Shown here: positions 26,011-39,389 of the stretch, one piece after another
Layout of the letters: every line of letters begins with the position of its first letter
Position numbering within the stretch: position 1 is the first letter of the stretch
DNA from: Margaritifera margaritifera
Taxonomy: Eukaryota; Mollusca; Bivalvia; Unionida; Margaritiferidae
Direction of reading: 5' to 3'
DNA: 64,000 nucleotides
NCBI GenBank assembly: GCA_029931535.1
Contig: JAQPZY010001685.1
Coordinates: 9,058,001-9,122,000, forward strand
Translations under genes and position numbers: made by a program
The notes under the pieces: model-generated
The model's input: the letters and a program-made list of their open reading frames with translations, nothing else
Database searches by the model: none
What the model was told of the DNA's origin: nothing

Positions 26011-26316
26011 TGCCATCTGTCTGACAACTTTTTTTTTAAGAGATGGTCTTGAACTCCATTATTACGAATCAATTTTCAGACGACAATTTGATATAGGCTA
26101 ATATAGTTGTATTTTTGTTAAGATTGTAAGGGGATTCAAAACAAAACGAAAGTAGAAAATGCTGTCTTCAGCCCAGTATATGTTTTTCTAATTATGATGA
26201 GTCAGATGTTTTTGCCCGAACTGTCTATAGAATAAAAACTCATAAGAACTCGAGTAGCTACACTTCTAGTACCAGATGTCTTTCTCTTTTATTTCACGTA
26301 TCAAATAAAGTATTAT

Positions 26317-27171
26317 GCATTATGGGCCCAGTATCAAATTCTATGTACGCACTGTAACGTACGTATGTATGTAGCATTAAGGACCCAGTATGAAATTCTA
26401 TGTACGCACTATAACGTACGTATGTATGTAGCATTAAGGACCCAGTATGAAATTCTATGTACGCACTATAACGTACGTATGTATGTAGCATTAAGGACCC
26501 AGTATGAAATTCTATGTACGCACTATAACGTACGTATGTATGTAGCATTAAGGACCCAGTATAAAATTCTATGTACGCACTATAACGTACGTATGTATGT
26601 AGCATTAAGGACCCAGTATGAAATTCTATGTACGCACTGTAACGTACGTATGTATGCAACATTAAGGACCCAGTATGAAATTCTATGTACGCACTATAAC
26701 GTACGTATGTATGTAGCATTAAGGACCCAGTATGAAATTCTATGTACGCACTATAACGTACGTATGTATGTAGCATTAAGGACCCAGTATGAAATTCTAT
26801 GTACGCACTGTAACGTACGTATGTATGTAGCATTAAGGACCCAGTATGAAATTCTATGTACGCACTATAACGTACGTATGTATGTAGCATTAAGGACCCA
26901 GTATGAAATTCTATGTACGCACTGTAACGTACGTATGTATGTAGCATTAAGGACCCAGTATGAAATTCTATGTACGCACTATAACGTACGTATGTATGTA
27001 GCATTAAGGACCCAGTATGAAATTCTATGTACGCACTATAACGTACGTATGTATGTAGCATTAAGGACCCAGTATGAAATTCTATGTACGCACTATAACA
27101 TACGTATGTATGTAGCATTAAGGACCCAGTATGAAATTCTATGTACGCACTGTAACGTACGTATGTCTGTA
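26317..27171. repeat. Minisatellite, 57-bp unit, 15 copies
   Basis: Exactly 855 bp. Core GCATTAAGGACCCAGTATGA, ending in ACGTACGTATGTATGTA. The 57-bp unit equals 19 codons, so one frame on each strand stays open (274 and 276 aa). I treat these as by-products. The repeated A/G change in TATAACG/TGTAACG is silent in the minus frame and alters Tyr/Cys in the plus frame. Confidence 0.98.
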
Positions 27172-30100
27172 GAAATGTTTAGTAGTTTAGCGTAATTTAT
27201 GTTAATACAGCCTGAAACTTTATTGCTTTCGCAATCGATTCACTTTTTAATTGTTACCGAAAACATCCCTTCAGGATCCTTTCACGTGACAAATAATTGC
27301 ATTTCCGTAAATAATTACGTGATTTACTCATTTGCAATCTTGTTTTGCTCTTTCAAAATTATAACGACATCTTGCAAACTTCAGTCGAGATGCTGCACCT
27401 GCTATGCTTGCATACGTTTGCTATTTTCATCCGATATATTTTGTAGAATGGGCCCCGTTTCATTAAAAGTTTATTTGTTCCATAAGCGTTTGTTCAAATA
27501 TAATTATTAATTCATGACTTTAACGCACACAAGTATCAACATTTCATATCGTAAAAAAGAAGTACGCAGAAATAGCTGCAAACATGGCTCATGATCGATG
27601 ATTCTTCCGACTAAAATCTTTTTATTTAAGAGTGTGCCCGATGCTTCAAAACTAACTGGATAGCAATTATTTTTGAGATCAACCACTGATTATGAATAAT
27701 TGAACTTGGAACTAAATAAGTTAGAAAAAAGTAAAAGGAAAGCCCATAGCCTAAAAGTTCTAGATCAAAGAAACTAAGTTAAAGTTTTCCTAGACATTGT
27801 GTGTGTCTACAGAAATACACCGCAAAATACTTTCAAGACGCAAATTGCGACACTGTTCATAAATTAAAGTGAGTATTAGTTGCTAAAGGTAGTACAAGAG
27901 TGTTACACCATAATCAAAATTTAAATCGATTTCCCAAAAATTACGCATTTAGATCCCACAAAAGATATAAAACACGAAAAATCATTGTAAAAAATACAAA
28001 CGATCTTTTTAATTAATTATTTTGATTAAGTGTCAACCATGACATGATTTTCTGATAAACCATAAAAACTGAAAAATAGTCCAATTATCACGGATAAATT
28101 TGGAAAGGAACATAAATAAGTTCGTTAATTTACAGGCAAATGAAGAAGATAAAGTTCTTTTTTTTGTTGGTAAAATTACTTTCACGCGATAATTATTGGA
28201 TGTTAATGATTTTAGTCAGTGTTGATTGATAGGTTTAACACATCTTTCTTCCAGTGATACATTAATGAAGATATGATGCAGATATGTTCATTTTTCTCAG
28301 ACGTTAAAATTTAGTAATTTGATTTAGGAATGCTTCCACGTCATTCATGTAGATGTTACCTTTATGTACCATACAAAAGAACACCACGCTTATGTTAATG
28401 GTAAATGTGGATAAAAGTTATAACGAAAGCTCAGATCAACAAATACATGTGTTATGTATGATTTTCATATAATATTATAAATATTTTAGGAAATTATAAA
28501 TGTTTCTTGACTTTAATAGTTGCTTAAACCCTAATGTTAAGTATTATGTTGACACATTTAGCTATTGTCCTTGAATTAGGTTGTTTACTTAGTATTTTAG
28601 AGTTCAAGGACGGTTTTGGTAAACAAGTTGTTGATTCAGTTTGAGGTCAAGGTTAATTTTGTTTAAAGATAAAAACAGAATTTCCTTAGAGTTATTTGTC
28701 AAAAGTCACACACACCATATAGTATTCTAGAACATTCGGTCATGTGACCTATCTTTACATATACCAAATTTAGTTGACAGTTTTTCAGTTTCGACCTTAA
28801 AATCACTCTTTTAAAGAGCCATTACAGTTGTGAAAAATCATTCCAAATTCAGAGAGAGGAATTATTTAAAATATTAATTGTATTATAAGAGTGCTCATAG
28901 ACTTTTGGACTTTGAATTGATGATTTCGGGATTTATGTGAACTTATTCAAAGATATTCTGGAGTACTTCATTTGGGTACATCAGGACATTAAAGACTACT
29001 GGCACATCAGGACACGAAAGACGATTGGCACATCAGCACATTCAAAGATACTGAAATTCATTCGGAACATTCTATATTTAGGAATTGTGATTATGACACT
29101 TAGGATTATTGGATTATTTGGATTTTAATTCAGATTACTGTAAGTGTCTTTTGAATTTTCACTTTAATTATCAAGAAATAAATTACTTGTTGATTTTTAC
29201 TTGATTTGTTAGTTTCACTTCCTTTCTGTTACATTTTTCTTAGACAATAGAACTGTAACACATGGAAAATTATGCGTGAATTGCCAGTCTCTCACCTTAA
29301 TTCTAAACAATAATCGAAACTGAAAGAGCTTTATTTGTCTGAAGCCCTTCAAACTCAATCGATTGTAAAGAGCTGCCCTAGAGTCTAAAACATAACCATC
29401 ACTGAAACTATATGTAACATGTGCGTATATGATAACTATGGCAGGAGTGAGCAGTGTGGAATTTTGGAACAATGTCTTTTTTCTCTTACGAAGCCTACAT
29501 TCATTCTTTTTCCTATGCTTTGTTGAGATATTTGTCGATCACCTCTGGAGTTTTACAAGGATAGATTCATCTTTGAATCACTTGGATCTCTTTTCTAATT
29601 TGCCTATGGACACATTGAAACGACATGTGAGGCCTTCACCTGGCTTAACGTATCTGTTAAGCGTTTTAATTAGAATCCTCGTCAGTTGTGTCGTAGCTCT
29701 TGCATTTGGTACTTGTGCTGTTTTGAATCTCCTTTAGTTTCTAAATGTTGTTTCGAATCATCTTTTTTTTCTCTTAAAAACATCGTAATAGTTTCATGAA
29801 TTTCCATGTTAATATTTTGAAAGCCAAAACTGATATTGATGCATATTTATTCAAAATTATGAAGCCTTTGCTACTGCTATAATCGATTGCATTTTCTTGT
29901 ATGTCTGAAACCGTTAATATCTGATCTTCTAATGTGATATAGGTACGCAAGTTTTAATTCTCTTTTGCCGTTTTTTTAAATAGCTATACCCATAATGCAA
30001 CTAAATGTTGCATCCCGTTAATTAGAAATGTTATTTGCCTATATATATTCTTCTTTTAAGTGAAAGTTCAGTAAAGAGGTAGGAAAATATATAGGTAGGT

Positions 30101-31536
30101 GGAATAATATTGAACAGAGTGGGACTTATGATGCTGAGGAAACTGATTTTTCTCTCATTTTCAAAATATTCTGATTATATAAAGTATTTATTAATACTTT
30201 CCTTGGTTGTTTATTCAGATGGGCATGCATTCAAATTTGTATTTGAATACGGCGTAATTTGTAGTCTAGCATGAAAATATTTAACTCATTAAATTAACTC
30301 TATTTTACAGTTAAATGCGAGCTTAATGTATCCTTCCATAATTTTTATAAATCAAGCTTCCCCCAAGGAAATAAAATGGAATTTACAACACTGATATGTC
30401 ACATGATAACAACAATAAGTATATAAGATTTGGATTATGACGGACACGGAGCCAAATAAAATTTGCGTATTTGTATGTTTAAAACATATATAGCAAAAAT
30501 TGTTTTGATATGAAGATGCGAGCTGTTATGAAGTTAGCTTTACAAGTACTGCAGTTCATAGGTAATGGAGAAACAACGACCAGCAGTGGATTCATGATAA
30601 AGAATGAAAGAACCCCGAAGAGACAAGTGCATGTTCTTTCCCGAATCCATATCGTGGTATTTGTTCTCCAATTTAATCCACAGTCACTGTGTATTTTTCC
30701 TGATTTACAATTAAAAATCTTATTTCCTAAATTTAAAATGAATTGAGGCTATAGACATTAAAACGGATTCGTCGTAGTACTTACCGAAATATTATTTCGC
30801 CTTTCATAAATTTCTCTTTTGATTATACTTAAAAACGGTGCCTAACATAAGCACGTGTTCGCCCACACCGTGTAGCCGGTTACCTTGGTCATTTAGAATG
30901 ACTTCATATGTGCATGACGAGCATTCGCAGTGTGTACACACTGAAGAGCTGTCTCCTTATTAATTTTCCAAATTGTTTACATATTTAATACTACATTATT
31001 CTAAAACCGTTGGAGTATAATAATTCTGAAGTTAACCTTTAAGTTTGGAATTAATACTTTATTGAACAATGTGTAAAATTGGGGTTAATTTTTCATAAAA
31101 GAGTACCATTTTTTCCCCCCTCCTAATTTGGAGTACGATTAGGTTTCAAACTTGGACAACTAACTTTAAATACTTCAGAACGAGTTTGATGCGGTATCGA
31201 GATTGAATCTCTCAAATATCTCTGAGATAATATATTTAGTCATGCATGACACATGTCGCAAAGTTATTGTTTTAAGGAATATGCAAATAAATTATATTGC
31301 AACATAAACTAAGTATTGTTTCTTTTAAGGGATAATGTTTAGATCATTAGTTGCTATTGTTCTGACACAATGCTCACAAATGTGCCCAAATCCCTGGGTA
31401 AAGTCGGCCAAACTAGCATCTTTTGGTTTCGAAAATGATTTGCGGTGACGACTTTTACCATGCCACTATGTATATCAATTTTTAAAATGGCTCAACCTAA
31501 TGAAAAAAAGTTTGACGAATTTCTTTGCAAAGCTAC
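27172..31536. other. AT-rich DNA without recognised gene
   Basis: Two ORFs of about 100 codons (27199-27510 and 29429-29737) have hydrophobic AT-driven composition and no recognisable motif. A perfect 16-base palindrome CAGTGTGTACACACTG lies at 30931-30946. A short diverged 28-bp triplication (CACATCAGGACA) lies at about 28975-29040. Confidence 0.55.
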
Positions 31537-32095
31537 AGTATCTGCTTTACGTTGTTGAAAACTTTACCCTGTACACGTACCTGCTTTACGTTGTTGAAAA
31601 CTTTACCCTGTACACGTATCTGCTTTGTGTTGTTGAAAACTTTACTCTGTACACGTATCTGCTTTATGTTGTTGAAAACTTTACCCTGTACTCGTACCTG
31701 CTGTACGTTGTTGAAAACTTTACCCTGTACGCGTAACTGCTTTACGTTGTTGAAAACTTTACCCTGTACACGTACCTGCTTTATGTTGTTGAAAACGTTA
31801 CGCTGTACACGTACCTGCTTTACGTTGTTGAAAACGTTACCCTGTACACGTACCTGCTTTATGTTGTTGAAAGCTTCACCCTGTGCACGTGCCTGCCCTG
31901 TGCACGTACCTGCTTTGAAAACTTTACCCGGTACTCGTACCTGCTTGACGTTGTTGAAAACTTATCCCTGTACACGTATCTGCTTTACGTTGTTGAAAAC
32001 TTTACCCTGTACACGTACCTGGTTATAATATTGAAAACTTTACACTGTACACGTACCTGGTCTATGTTGTTGAAAACTTTACCCTGTATATGTAT
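31537..32095. repeat. Minisatellite, 39-bp unit, about 14 copies
   Basis: Core CTGCTTTACGTTGTTGAAAA followed by CTTTACCCTGTACACGTAC. The unit is 13 codons long and yields a plus-strand 167-aa low-complexity frame. The right half contains short units and deletions. Confidence 0.96.
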
Positions 32096-32559
32096 ACCTG
32101 CGGTATTACCGGGGTTAATCGGGGGGAAGTCTGTGGTCTTGTCCATTCTGTCAATGCGCGCGTGCATTGTTGTGCCGCATTTCAACTAAATGTATCTTTC
32201 TCTGCTTGGCCCCGTTCAATTTGCAAGCCCAAGCAAAGATTTGTACGGTCCATGGGTTGAGGCGAAATTTTGATTTACCCCTCAACTTTCAAATATCCCT
32301 CCTTCTTATGCTACCTCCTCCGACTAACACCCATCCCTCCTCTCCAACCACACTTGGTTGCACTCGGATGTTGGAACTTCTTTTTTTATAATAAGTCACA
32401 TATATGATTAGTGAAGAATACTATTTCTTAATTTGTTTGACTCAGTGAGTTGGCGTTGCACTGCCTTTTAGAAAGCTCGAGGTTAATGAGCCTTTTACAT
32501 TCTTGTAGATAACACAATTTTTGCTATAAAATGATATATGGTGAGATACAACATCTGTA

Positions 32560-32690
32560 GTTTACTGCACTCACTAGTATAACAATTTTGATATGTTTTA
32601 CCAAGTTGAGCTTCGAGGACCAGTAATTAACTGCACTCACTGATACAACAATTTTATATATTTCACCAAGCTGAGCTTTCTGAACCTGTA
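32560..32690. repeat. Tandem duplication, about 62-bp unit, 2 copies
   Basis: Two diverged copies of ACTGCACTCACT..TACAACAATTTT..TTCACCAAGCTGAGCTT. Confidence 0.8.
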
Positions 32691-32755
32691 ATTTTAGCAC
32701 CAGTTGAAGTTATTTACATCATTATTCGTGAACATACCTTAATAACAGCTTATTT

Positions 32756-32863
<108 letters not shown>

Positions 32864-33067
32864 CATATACATACGAGTGTGTGTTCCTATTAACACAGCT
32901 TTCATACAGGTATGAAATCTTTTTGATAACCTTACTTTATTCGCATGCATACTCCCATTACTTATTGAACTTTTAAAGAATAAGGTCGATGGTAGTCAGA
33001 AACATTTGACTGTGGAGATAATGGCAAATTGTCACGTGGTGTTTGTCGTTATTCTTGTTTCTTTCAG

Positions 33068-33268
33068 CTATTTATAATCGTTTGTTATTATTTCTTCCTC
33101 TTCAGCACTTGCATTAGCATCATCGTGTGTGGCATTGCTTGCGACCATTAGTATAGTATAAAGCCATTTGTACATTCCCTCTACTTTAATGTAATCAGTT
33201 GATATGTATTTCGCCGTCAGTAACGCTGCAGTTTCATCTTCTGACTTCCCACGTGTATCAAAAGTCAA
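33068..33268 (-). CDS. Unrecognised coding-like fragment, 66 codons
   Basis: Open from TTG to TAG with a charged, non-repetitive composition: KSEDETAALL near the start, YIKVEGMYKWLYTILM in the middle and an acidic tail (SAEEEEIITNDYK). It has no upstream ATG and a stop just before it. It could be a terminal exon or a decayed piece of a minus-strand gene, but I do not recognise it and see no clear splice acceptor. Confidence 0.12.
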   Translation of the reverse strand: MTFDTRGKSEDETAALLTAKYISTDYIKVEGMYKWLYTILMVASNATHDDANASAEEEEIITNDYK

Positions 33269-33694
33269 TTTTCAGTAATAGGCCACCCTTTGCATATATG
33301 TTCTGTTGTCTATCATGTCCTATATAGTATGACAGACAAAAGTGACCCCCCCCCCGTATGACAGACAAAAGAGACCCCCCCCAAATATTTATCAGTTGAC
33401 TTTTTAGTGCCATTTATTATTTTATTCGAATATAAAGTTTTTGATTTTGAACAGATCGAATGGTTTCCCTATACATGCCATTTGCCGATAAAACAGTTCG
33501 ATAATTGTATAAAATATTCGCATAGAATATTCTCTTATAATTAAGCTTATTGGATAACACTATTACTGAGAAACTATCTCACATTTCACATGCCCTAACC
33601 ATTTTAGAGACAATTTGGCATAAAACGCGCAAAATTATGACATACACTATTTTCTAATTAATCCAAAAAAATCCCCAATCATCTTTAAGGCAAA

Positions 33695-33932
33695 TACAGT
33701 CCGCTCTCAAAGATGATATCCATTATTTAAAGTGTTAAAAGGCAGTCCTCTCTCAAAGATGATATCCATTATTTAAAGTGTTAAAAGGCAGTCCACTATC
33801 AAAGATGATATCCATTATTTAAAGTGTTAAAAGGCAGTCCACTCTCAAAGATGATATCCATTATTTAAAGTGTTAAAAGGCAGTCCACTCTCAAATATGA
33901 TATCCATTATTTAAAGTGTTAAAAGGCAGTCC
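33695..33932. repeat. Minisatellite, 46-bp unit, 5 copies
   Basis: Core CAAAGATGATATCCATTATT followed by TAAAGTGTTAAAAGGCAG; almost no divergence. Confidence 0.96.
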
Positions 33933-34103
33933 ATAGAACTGCATAGTTACCTTAGACTTAGTTCCAAATGTATTCCTGATTAAGCGGAGTGAAAACAAAT
34001 GTTCTACTATAATACAGTAAATCTGAAACAACCCTCTGTTTTATCGCTCGCTGTTGCATGCTTGTAGCTGATTTTCCAGTGCATCGCAGAACTTTTAAAT
34101 TCA

Positions 34104-34334
34104 GGCCCCGTATTCACTAGAATCCTCAACTCGAGTGTTCGCTCAAACTTAAATATTCTTTCTTATTATTACATAATATACATTATATTTTTATTGCATA
34201 AATATTAGTATTCAGCAACATTCAAGATTGTGACTTTCAATGATCTTGTATTTAAATCATTTTCATAATTATCGAATATTGAATACTGAGTTTAAGTATG
34301 TACTCAAGCTGAGGTGCTTTGTGAATATAGGGCC
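34104..34334. mobile_element. Second MITE family with long imperfect inverted repeats
   Basis: A 231-bp AT-rich element. The left end GGCCCCGTATTCACTAGAAT is matched by the complement of the right end (GGCCCTATATTCACAAAGCA), and the similarity continues about 50 bp inward (CTCAACTCGAGT / CTCAGCTTGAGT, AACTTAAATATTC / ACTTAAACTCAGTATTC). No coding capacity. Target-site duplication is not clear. Confidence 0.65.
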
Positions 34335-34546
34335 AGATCCTTCAAGTAGTTAATTTGTGAAAAAGAAGGAATCCGACTGAAGGATAACTATGAATGGCTA
34401 ATAAGAAATATATGTGAAAAACACGTATCTATCGGCAATGGTCATCCAAAATGAGGTACGGGAGAGAATTTGCTATTTAAATCAAACGTAAATATGGTTA
34501 ACTTGTATAATAAAGATAGATTACATGTTATTTATTTTTTTGTTTG

Positions 34547-34564
34547 CGGGGGGGGGGGGGGGGG
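34547..34564. repeat. Poly-G run
   Basis: About 17 consecutive G after TTTTTTTGTTTGC; long enough to form a G-quadruplex-like structure. Confidence 0.9.
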
Positions 34565-35233
34565 TATTTAACATCAAATATGTCAGTACAAATTCATTTA
34601 ATTTGCATTAAGGCAGAACAACATGTAACATCGAGTGTCACATATATCTGTATAAAAATATATTTATGTTCTCACCTGTTGGACCTAAAAGAGGATCAGA
34701 ACTCAAACCTTTGGAACATTAAGTGTTATCATGCTTCGTTTATTTATTTCTAGGGTTACTGAAAAGTTTTTAACTAAGAATACGGCCATTATCAGCATTG
34801 ATACAGTAAAAAGTTTACTGAACCTTTTCTCCACATGGAAACAACGGTTAAAATACATACGAGATGGAAACGCAGCAGTTGTTCATTGCTTAAAAGAATT
34901 AAGAAATCACCCGTCGTGATTCCTAAGAGGGTATTCACAAAATATGTATTGGACATTGAATCTAAATACATGTAAACATACACCTCAACTTTTCACGGTA
35001 TTACAAACTAAAATTACATACGGATAGAAAATGACCAACGAATGAAGTGCAGACTGTTTGACCTAGAGTAAACACAGCTTCTTTAAAAGATGAAAAAATT
35101 TAGTCACAATATTGGCAACGAGCCGACATGACTCAAGAGATCCTGGAATTTGTTGTTCCTACTTCCCATATTACAGACGGAATCAAACTGCCACTAGATA
35201 CGAACATCTGTTGATTTAACATAGCTGTGCTTA

Positions 35234-35481
35234 TATAGTAATTAGATCATTTAACACGCTTTGTTTGTAAATGTTTTGTATGTTATTGTGTCTTCTATAG
35301 TAATTAGATCATTTAACACGCTTTGTTTGTAAGTATTTTGTATGGTATTGTGTCTTCTATAATAATTAGAACATTTAACACGCTTTGTTTGTAAGTATTT
35401 TGTATGTTATTGTGTCTTCTATAGTAATTAGATCATTTAACACGCTTTGTTTGTAAATGTTTTGTATGTTATTGTGTCTTC
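35234..35481. repeat. Minisatellite, 62-bp unit, 4 copies
   Basis: Core TATAGTAATTAGATCATTTA followed by ACACGCTTTGTTTGTAA. Units 1 and 4 share AAATGT while units 2 and 3 share AAGTAT, which suggests duplication of an inner pair. Confidence 0.95.
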
Positions 35482-36003
35482 TAGCTCGCAATTAATATTA
35501 TATACTTTTTGCATATCTTCCACCTGTGTTGCACAAAGCAAGCATTCATCAATGATAATTAAGAAATAGTGCCGGGAATAATATTCCTCCAAGATTATTG
35601 TACTAGTTACGCCTTTTTTGCACAAAGGCATATTGTTTTTCCGATGCTGTTAATCAAAGACATTCTTTGCATTGAAGTGAAATGAAGAAAATATGTTGGA
35701 GTCGTTTGGCCCCATCAACTTCGAATTACTCTTGTTTTGCGTGCTTTGAACATTACATAAAACCAAACGTCTACAGAAGTTCAAGTCATACCAGCACAGG
35801 AAAAATGTTAAGCTTTAACAAAATATTTTCGAGTCATAATTCCCTCTTTCAATGTTCATATACAAGCTAAATTCAAGCAAATTTTCACAATGACAAAAAA
35901 CATTATGTGAGACATTTGCCTCTTTAATAGAATGAAAAACAGATACATACATAGATACATACATACGTGTGTAAATGCATGCAAACATAGTTTATTGTTT
36001 AGA

Positions 36004-36011
<8 letters not shown>

Positions 36012-36064
<53 letters not shown>
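36012..36064. repeat. (TA)n microsatellite with ATAC flank
   Basis: About 24 TA units preceded by degenerate ATAC units from about 35943. Confidence 0.96.
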
Positions 36065-36066
<2 letters not shown>

Positions 36067-36882
36067 GTCTCATTGAAGTAAACTGCATTTTAAGAAATTT
36101 CATTACATTCTTCCATAGAAAACCATAAATGAAAAAAAACTTACGTTGGCAAGTATTGTAAGACATCAGACATTTCGACGTCAAGACATTTGTATGTCAT
36201 CTCTAGGTTTTTCTGTTTGATCAAACTATAAAAATTTTCTAGGTTGCTTTAACAGTTACATTTGTCTGCTGAATTCCATAGTCGTATGGAGATGCAGTTT
36301 AATAATCAATGTGCCAGATGAAGTCCAAATCGATATATTTATGATAGCTTAAGCAACTATGTCCTTATGCCAGTAGAGTCATGTCTGGGAAGAGGAAGAT
36401 GAGGTTTGACATTGCATTAACTCAGCATCGTCGCCTTGATGATAATGACGATACAATTCCTTTCTTTATAATGCACAGCAAAGTAAGAACATGATTCTAG
36501 TAGTGCTTGCTTATCCGAGTAAAATGGGCATTGTCTGAAGAAGTTTATCTATGACTATCAGTTTTAGAATCATTCTGGTATTTTATCTCGTTAAATGATA
36601 AAACGAACAATGTAGAACTCTACAATTTGTTTATAGAAACTTGTCGCAATACTTGTCGAAACAAACATGCCTTTTAAGTTTTAAGTAAAGAGGATGTAAA
36701 AACGCACAGTTAAATCGCTTCAGATGATATTTTTATAAACAGCAAGCACCAGCAAACAGGTATTGTTATTCAGTGCCAAACAGACATTAGATGCTTGTCG
36801 ATGCAATACGTGTTTATGATGTGAATTAATGCAAATTGTATAAAGTCAACCAAATGGATGTTCAGATACGGAACAACTATGT

Positions 36883-37146
36883 CATCAGAGTTTGAAATTT
36901 AGTATGACTGCCTCTGAATTTGAAAATTATTATGACTGCCTCTGAGTCTGAAATTTAGCATGACTGCATCTGAGGTTTAAAATTAGTATGACTGCCCCTC
37001 TGAGTTTGAAAACTAGCATGGACTGCCTCTGAGTTTGAAAACTAGCATAACTGCCTCTGAGTTTGAAAGTTAGCACGACTGGCACTGAGTTTGAAAACTA
37101 GAATAACTGCCTCTGAGTTTGAAAACTAGCATGACTGCCTCTTAGT
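36883..37146. repeat. Minisatellite, about 28-bp unit, 9 copies
   Basis: Core GACTGCCTCTGAGTTTGAAA followed by ACTAGCAT, with small indels. Confidence 0.93.
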
Positions 37147-37785
37147 TCATACAGTCTGAAGTAAAATCTTCATCTAAAGCGCCGCCCCCCCCCCCTTGAA
37201 ATGTTTTTTTCTCAAGGAAATGTACAGTTTTTGTGGATTCAACATTTTTTTCCAAAATATGTTAGTTAATTAAGAAAGGAGACGCCAATATGACTTAAGT
37301 TTTGTCTAGACATCATTTCATTTTCAAAATAAAGTATTCTATATGGTAACTAAAACGATGGAAAGAAAAACTCAGCAAATCTCCAAAACATCAGCTTGTG
37401 GTGTGAAGAATATGCCTTCCCTGTATATATTTCACACTTTTTGAAATGCTTCGACTTTGAAGGAACAGTACCTCCAACTTGCAGATAGCTCGCATAGTGA
37501 TTGAATGCACCCATTTTCCCAGTCCTTTTGGAAAACGCCGCCGTGCCTTTTTATACGTATAAATACGTATATACCACTTTCACTTTAGTTTTAGACCTGA
37601 ATATTCATTTTAATTATGCTATTGAGAATTTATATTTGTTTCCCTCAGGTCAGGTATCAGGAAAACAAGACGACTTCTTTTAATCTAAAAGATCATACAT
37701 CTTCTCTTCCCTACAGCAAGCAACACAAACGTGTAAGTATTGGAAGTAAATCTTTCAAAATATGCATCCCTTATCAGAACTTGCT

Positions 37786-37788
<3 letters not shown>

Positions 37789-37859
<71 letters not shown>
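37789..37859. repeat. (GA)n microsatellite
   Basis: About 35 uninterrupted GA units; not inside a recognised element. Confidence 0.97.
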
Positions 37860-37861
<2 letters not shown>

Positions 37862-39389
37862 AATTTCAATCGGATCTTTCAATTGTAGCTGATCAGACAA
37901 GATACATAGTTTCCCCAAACTGGTACTGATAACCGCCTGAATTAAGGTGACCTCTATATAAAGACGACGTTCCTTTGTCTCTAATCTTTTATATATATCT
38001 GCCATTTCAGAGTCTCCATGGCTTGCACACCGGTCGTAACTCATTGTGAAATAGATATAAGATAATTTTCCTATTCTCAGTAGCTCAACTTACTTGCATT
38101 TTTTGATCTTCATTGTCATAGACACGTCTGATATAAACTCTATATCAGATTAAAGAAAACACTATTTGACCTTTATTTCCAGACTCCATTTGTCTGTCTA
38201 GACGAATCTTCAGATCTATTAACTGTTCAAGATTTCGTATCTAAGAAAACATGCCAAAATCTGTCATTGAGGAACAGATGGGATTCGATGAAAGTTGATA
38301 TAACATATTGGAAATGGAACTGTCACACATAAACACTGGAGATAAATAAAAGGAAAAGAACATTTTGAATTCTAAAACCTATGAAAGTTTGTTAGAATGG
38401 CATCACGAATGATATCCGAGGCTGCATCTAAAATATATTAGTGCATACAGCCTGATAAATGGATAACAAAAGTTCCCCTTCTGGAAGCTTTACTAAGTAC
38501 ATATCATTGTTTCTTCCGTATACATTATACATTCAGTTGAATCGCTAATGGTCACGCAGCTCGAACTTATGAAACTGCCGTTATGTTGTTCCATGGCTTG
38601 TTCTTGCAGCTGTAAGCACACACCAACTTTACAGGCTTTTTCAGTCAAGTCATTTACTATTTTAACACTTTTGTAAACACTTTATTTGTTCCTTTTTTAT
38701 ATTTACATTGTCATTTTTCTAGAGGATCTTTTAATAATTATTTTACAAACAAATTGTGATTGCCAATTGTGTCGCTGACGATAATATAACACGATTGTTT
38801 AAGGGCAACCACCCCTCCAGGGTCATGCCACCATTTGGCCACTCATTGCAGGTTCCGACAATTTACATTGTAAGAGTTTTGAACTTTCGAGGGTGAATAT
38901 TATGCACGCTGTTCACATCAAAGGAGAAAAAACGGTATGAAATAATTGAAGCCCCTGTAAATGAAATTCTCTTTCTACATTATTAAGGCTGTTTTGCATT
39001 AACACATTTTTATGCATGCCACTAACAATGTCATTTGAAAGCAGCTATAGAAGAAGTTATATCTCTCAAGTCTAATGAATCTGCTTAATACTGACACAAA
39101 TACATTATCATAAGCACAACTAAACGGCCCGATCAAGAATCACATTGCTTCACGAATATATAAATTATTAGTGGTACACATGTATAAAAATCGAACAATT
39201 ATTGAGAAAACATGTATTTCAGGGATCAAAGCCTCTGGTTATTTTGGCTGATAACAATGGTTTGAACAACTGACATAATAATCAAGGCAACATCTTATGG
39301 ATATTTTTAATGAAAACAATCAAGAAAGGAATGTAGAGTTTCGTACCAAATGCCGAAACCTAATGTTATACAATAGGTTCAAAATGAAT
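37860..39389. other. AT-rich DNA without recognised gene
   Basis: No coding similarity seen. The missing N-terminal part of PLE copy 2 could lie in its right end but is unrecognisable. Confidence 0.55.

Noticed and set aside
26294..27195. Long open frames of 274 and 276 aa on opposite strands
   Set aside because: They are products of a 57-bp tandem unit (a multiple of three) with no stop in these frames; there is no known motif and the frames end at the array edges. Kept only as a low-interest finding.
29429..29737. 102-aa hydrophobic plus-strand ORF
   Set aside because: An ATG is present and hydrophobic stretches could look like membrane segments, but T-rich DNA produces such frames by chance and no family is recognisable.
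30931..30946. Perfect palindrome CAGTGTGTACACACTG
   Set aside because: A single occurrence with no associated gene or repeat; a 16-base palindrome in 64 kb is unusual but not enough to claim a function.
31500..32028. 167-aa ORF with a 13-aa repeat
   Set aside because: Explained by a 39-bp minisatellite; the frame survives only because 39 is divisible by three.
37616..38044. Protein frames with Arg-Glu or Ser-Leu runs
   Set aside because: They are translations of (GA)n microsatellites; the same applies near 54000, 59100 and 61000.
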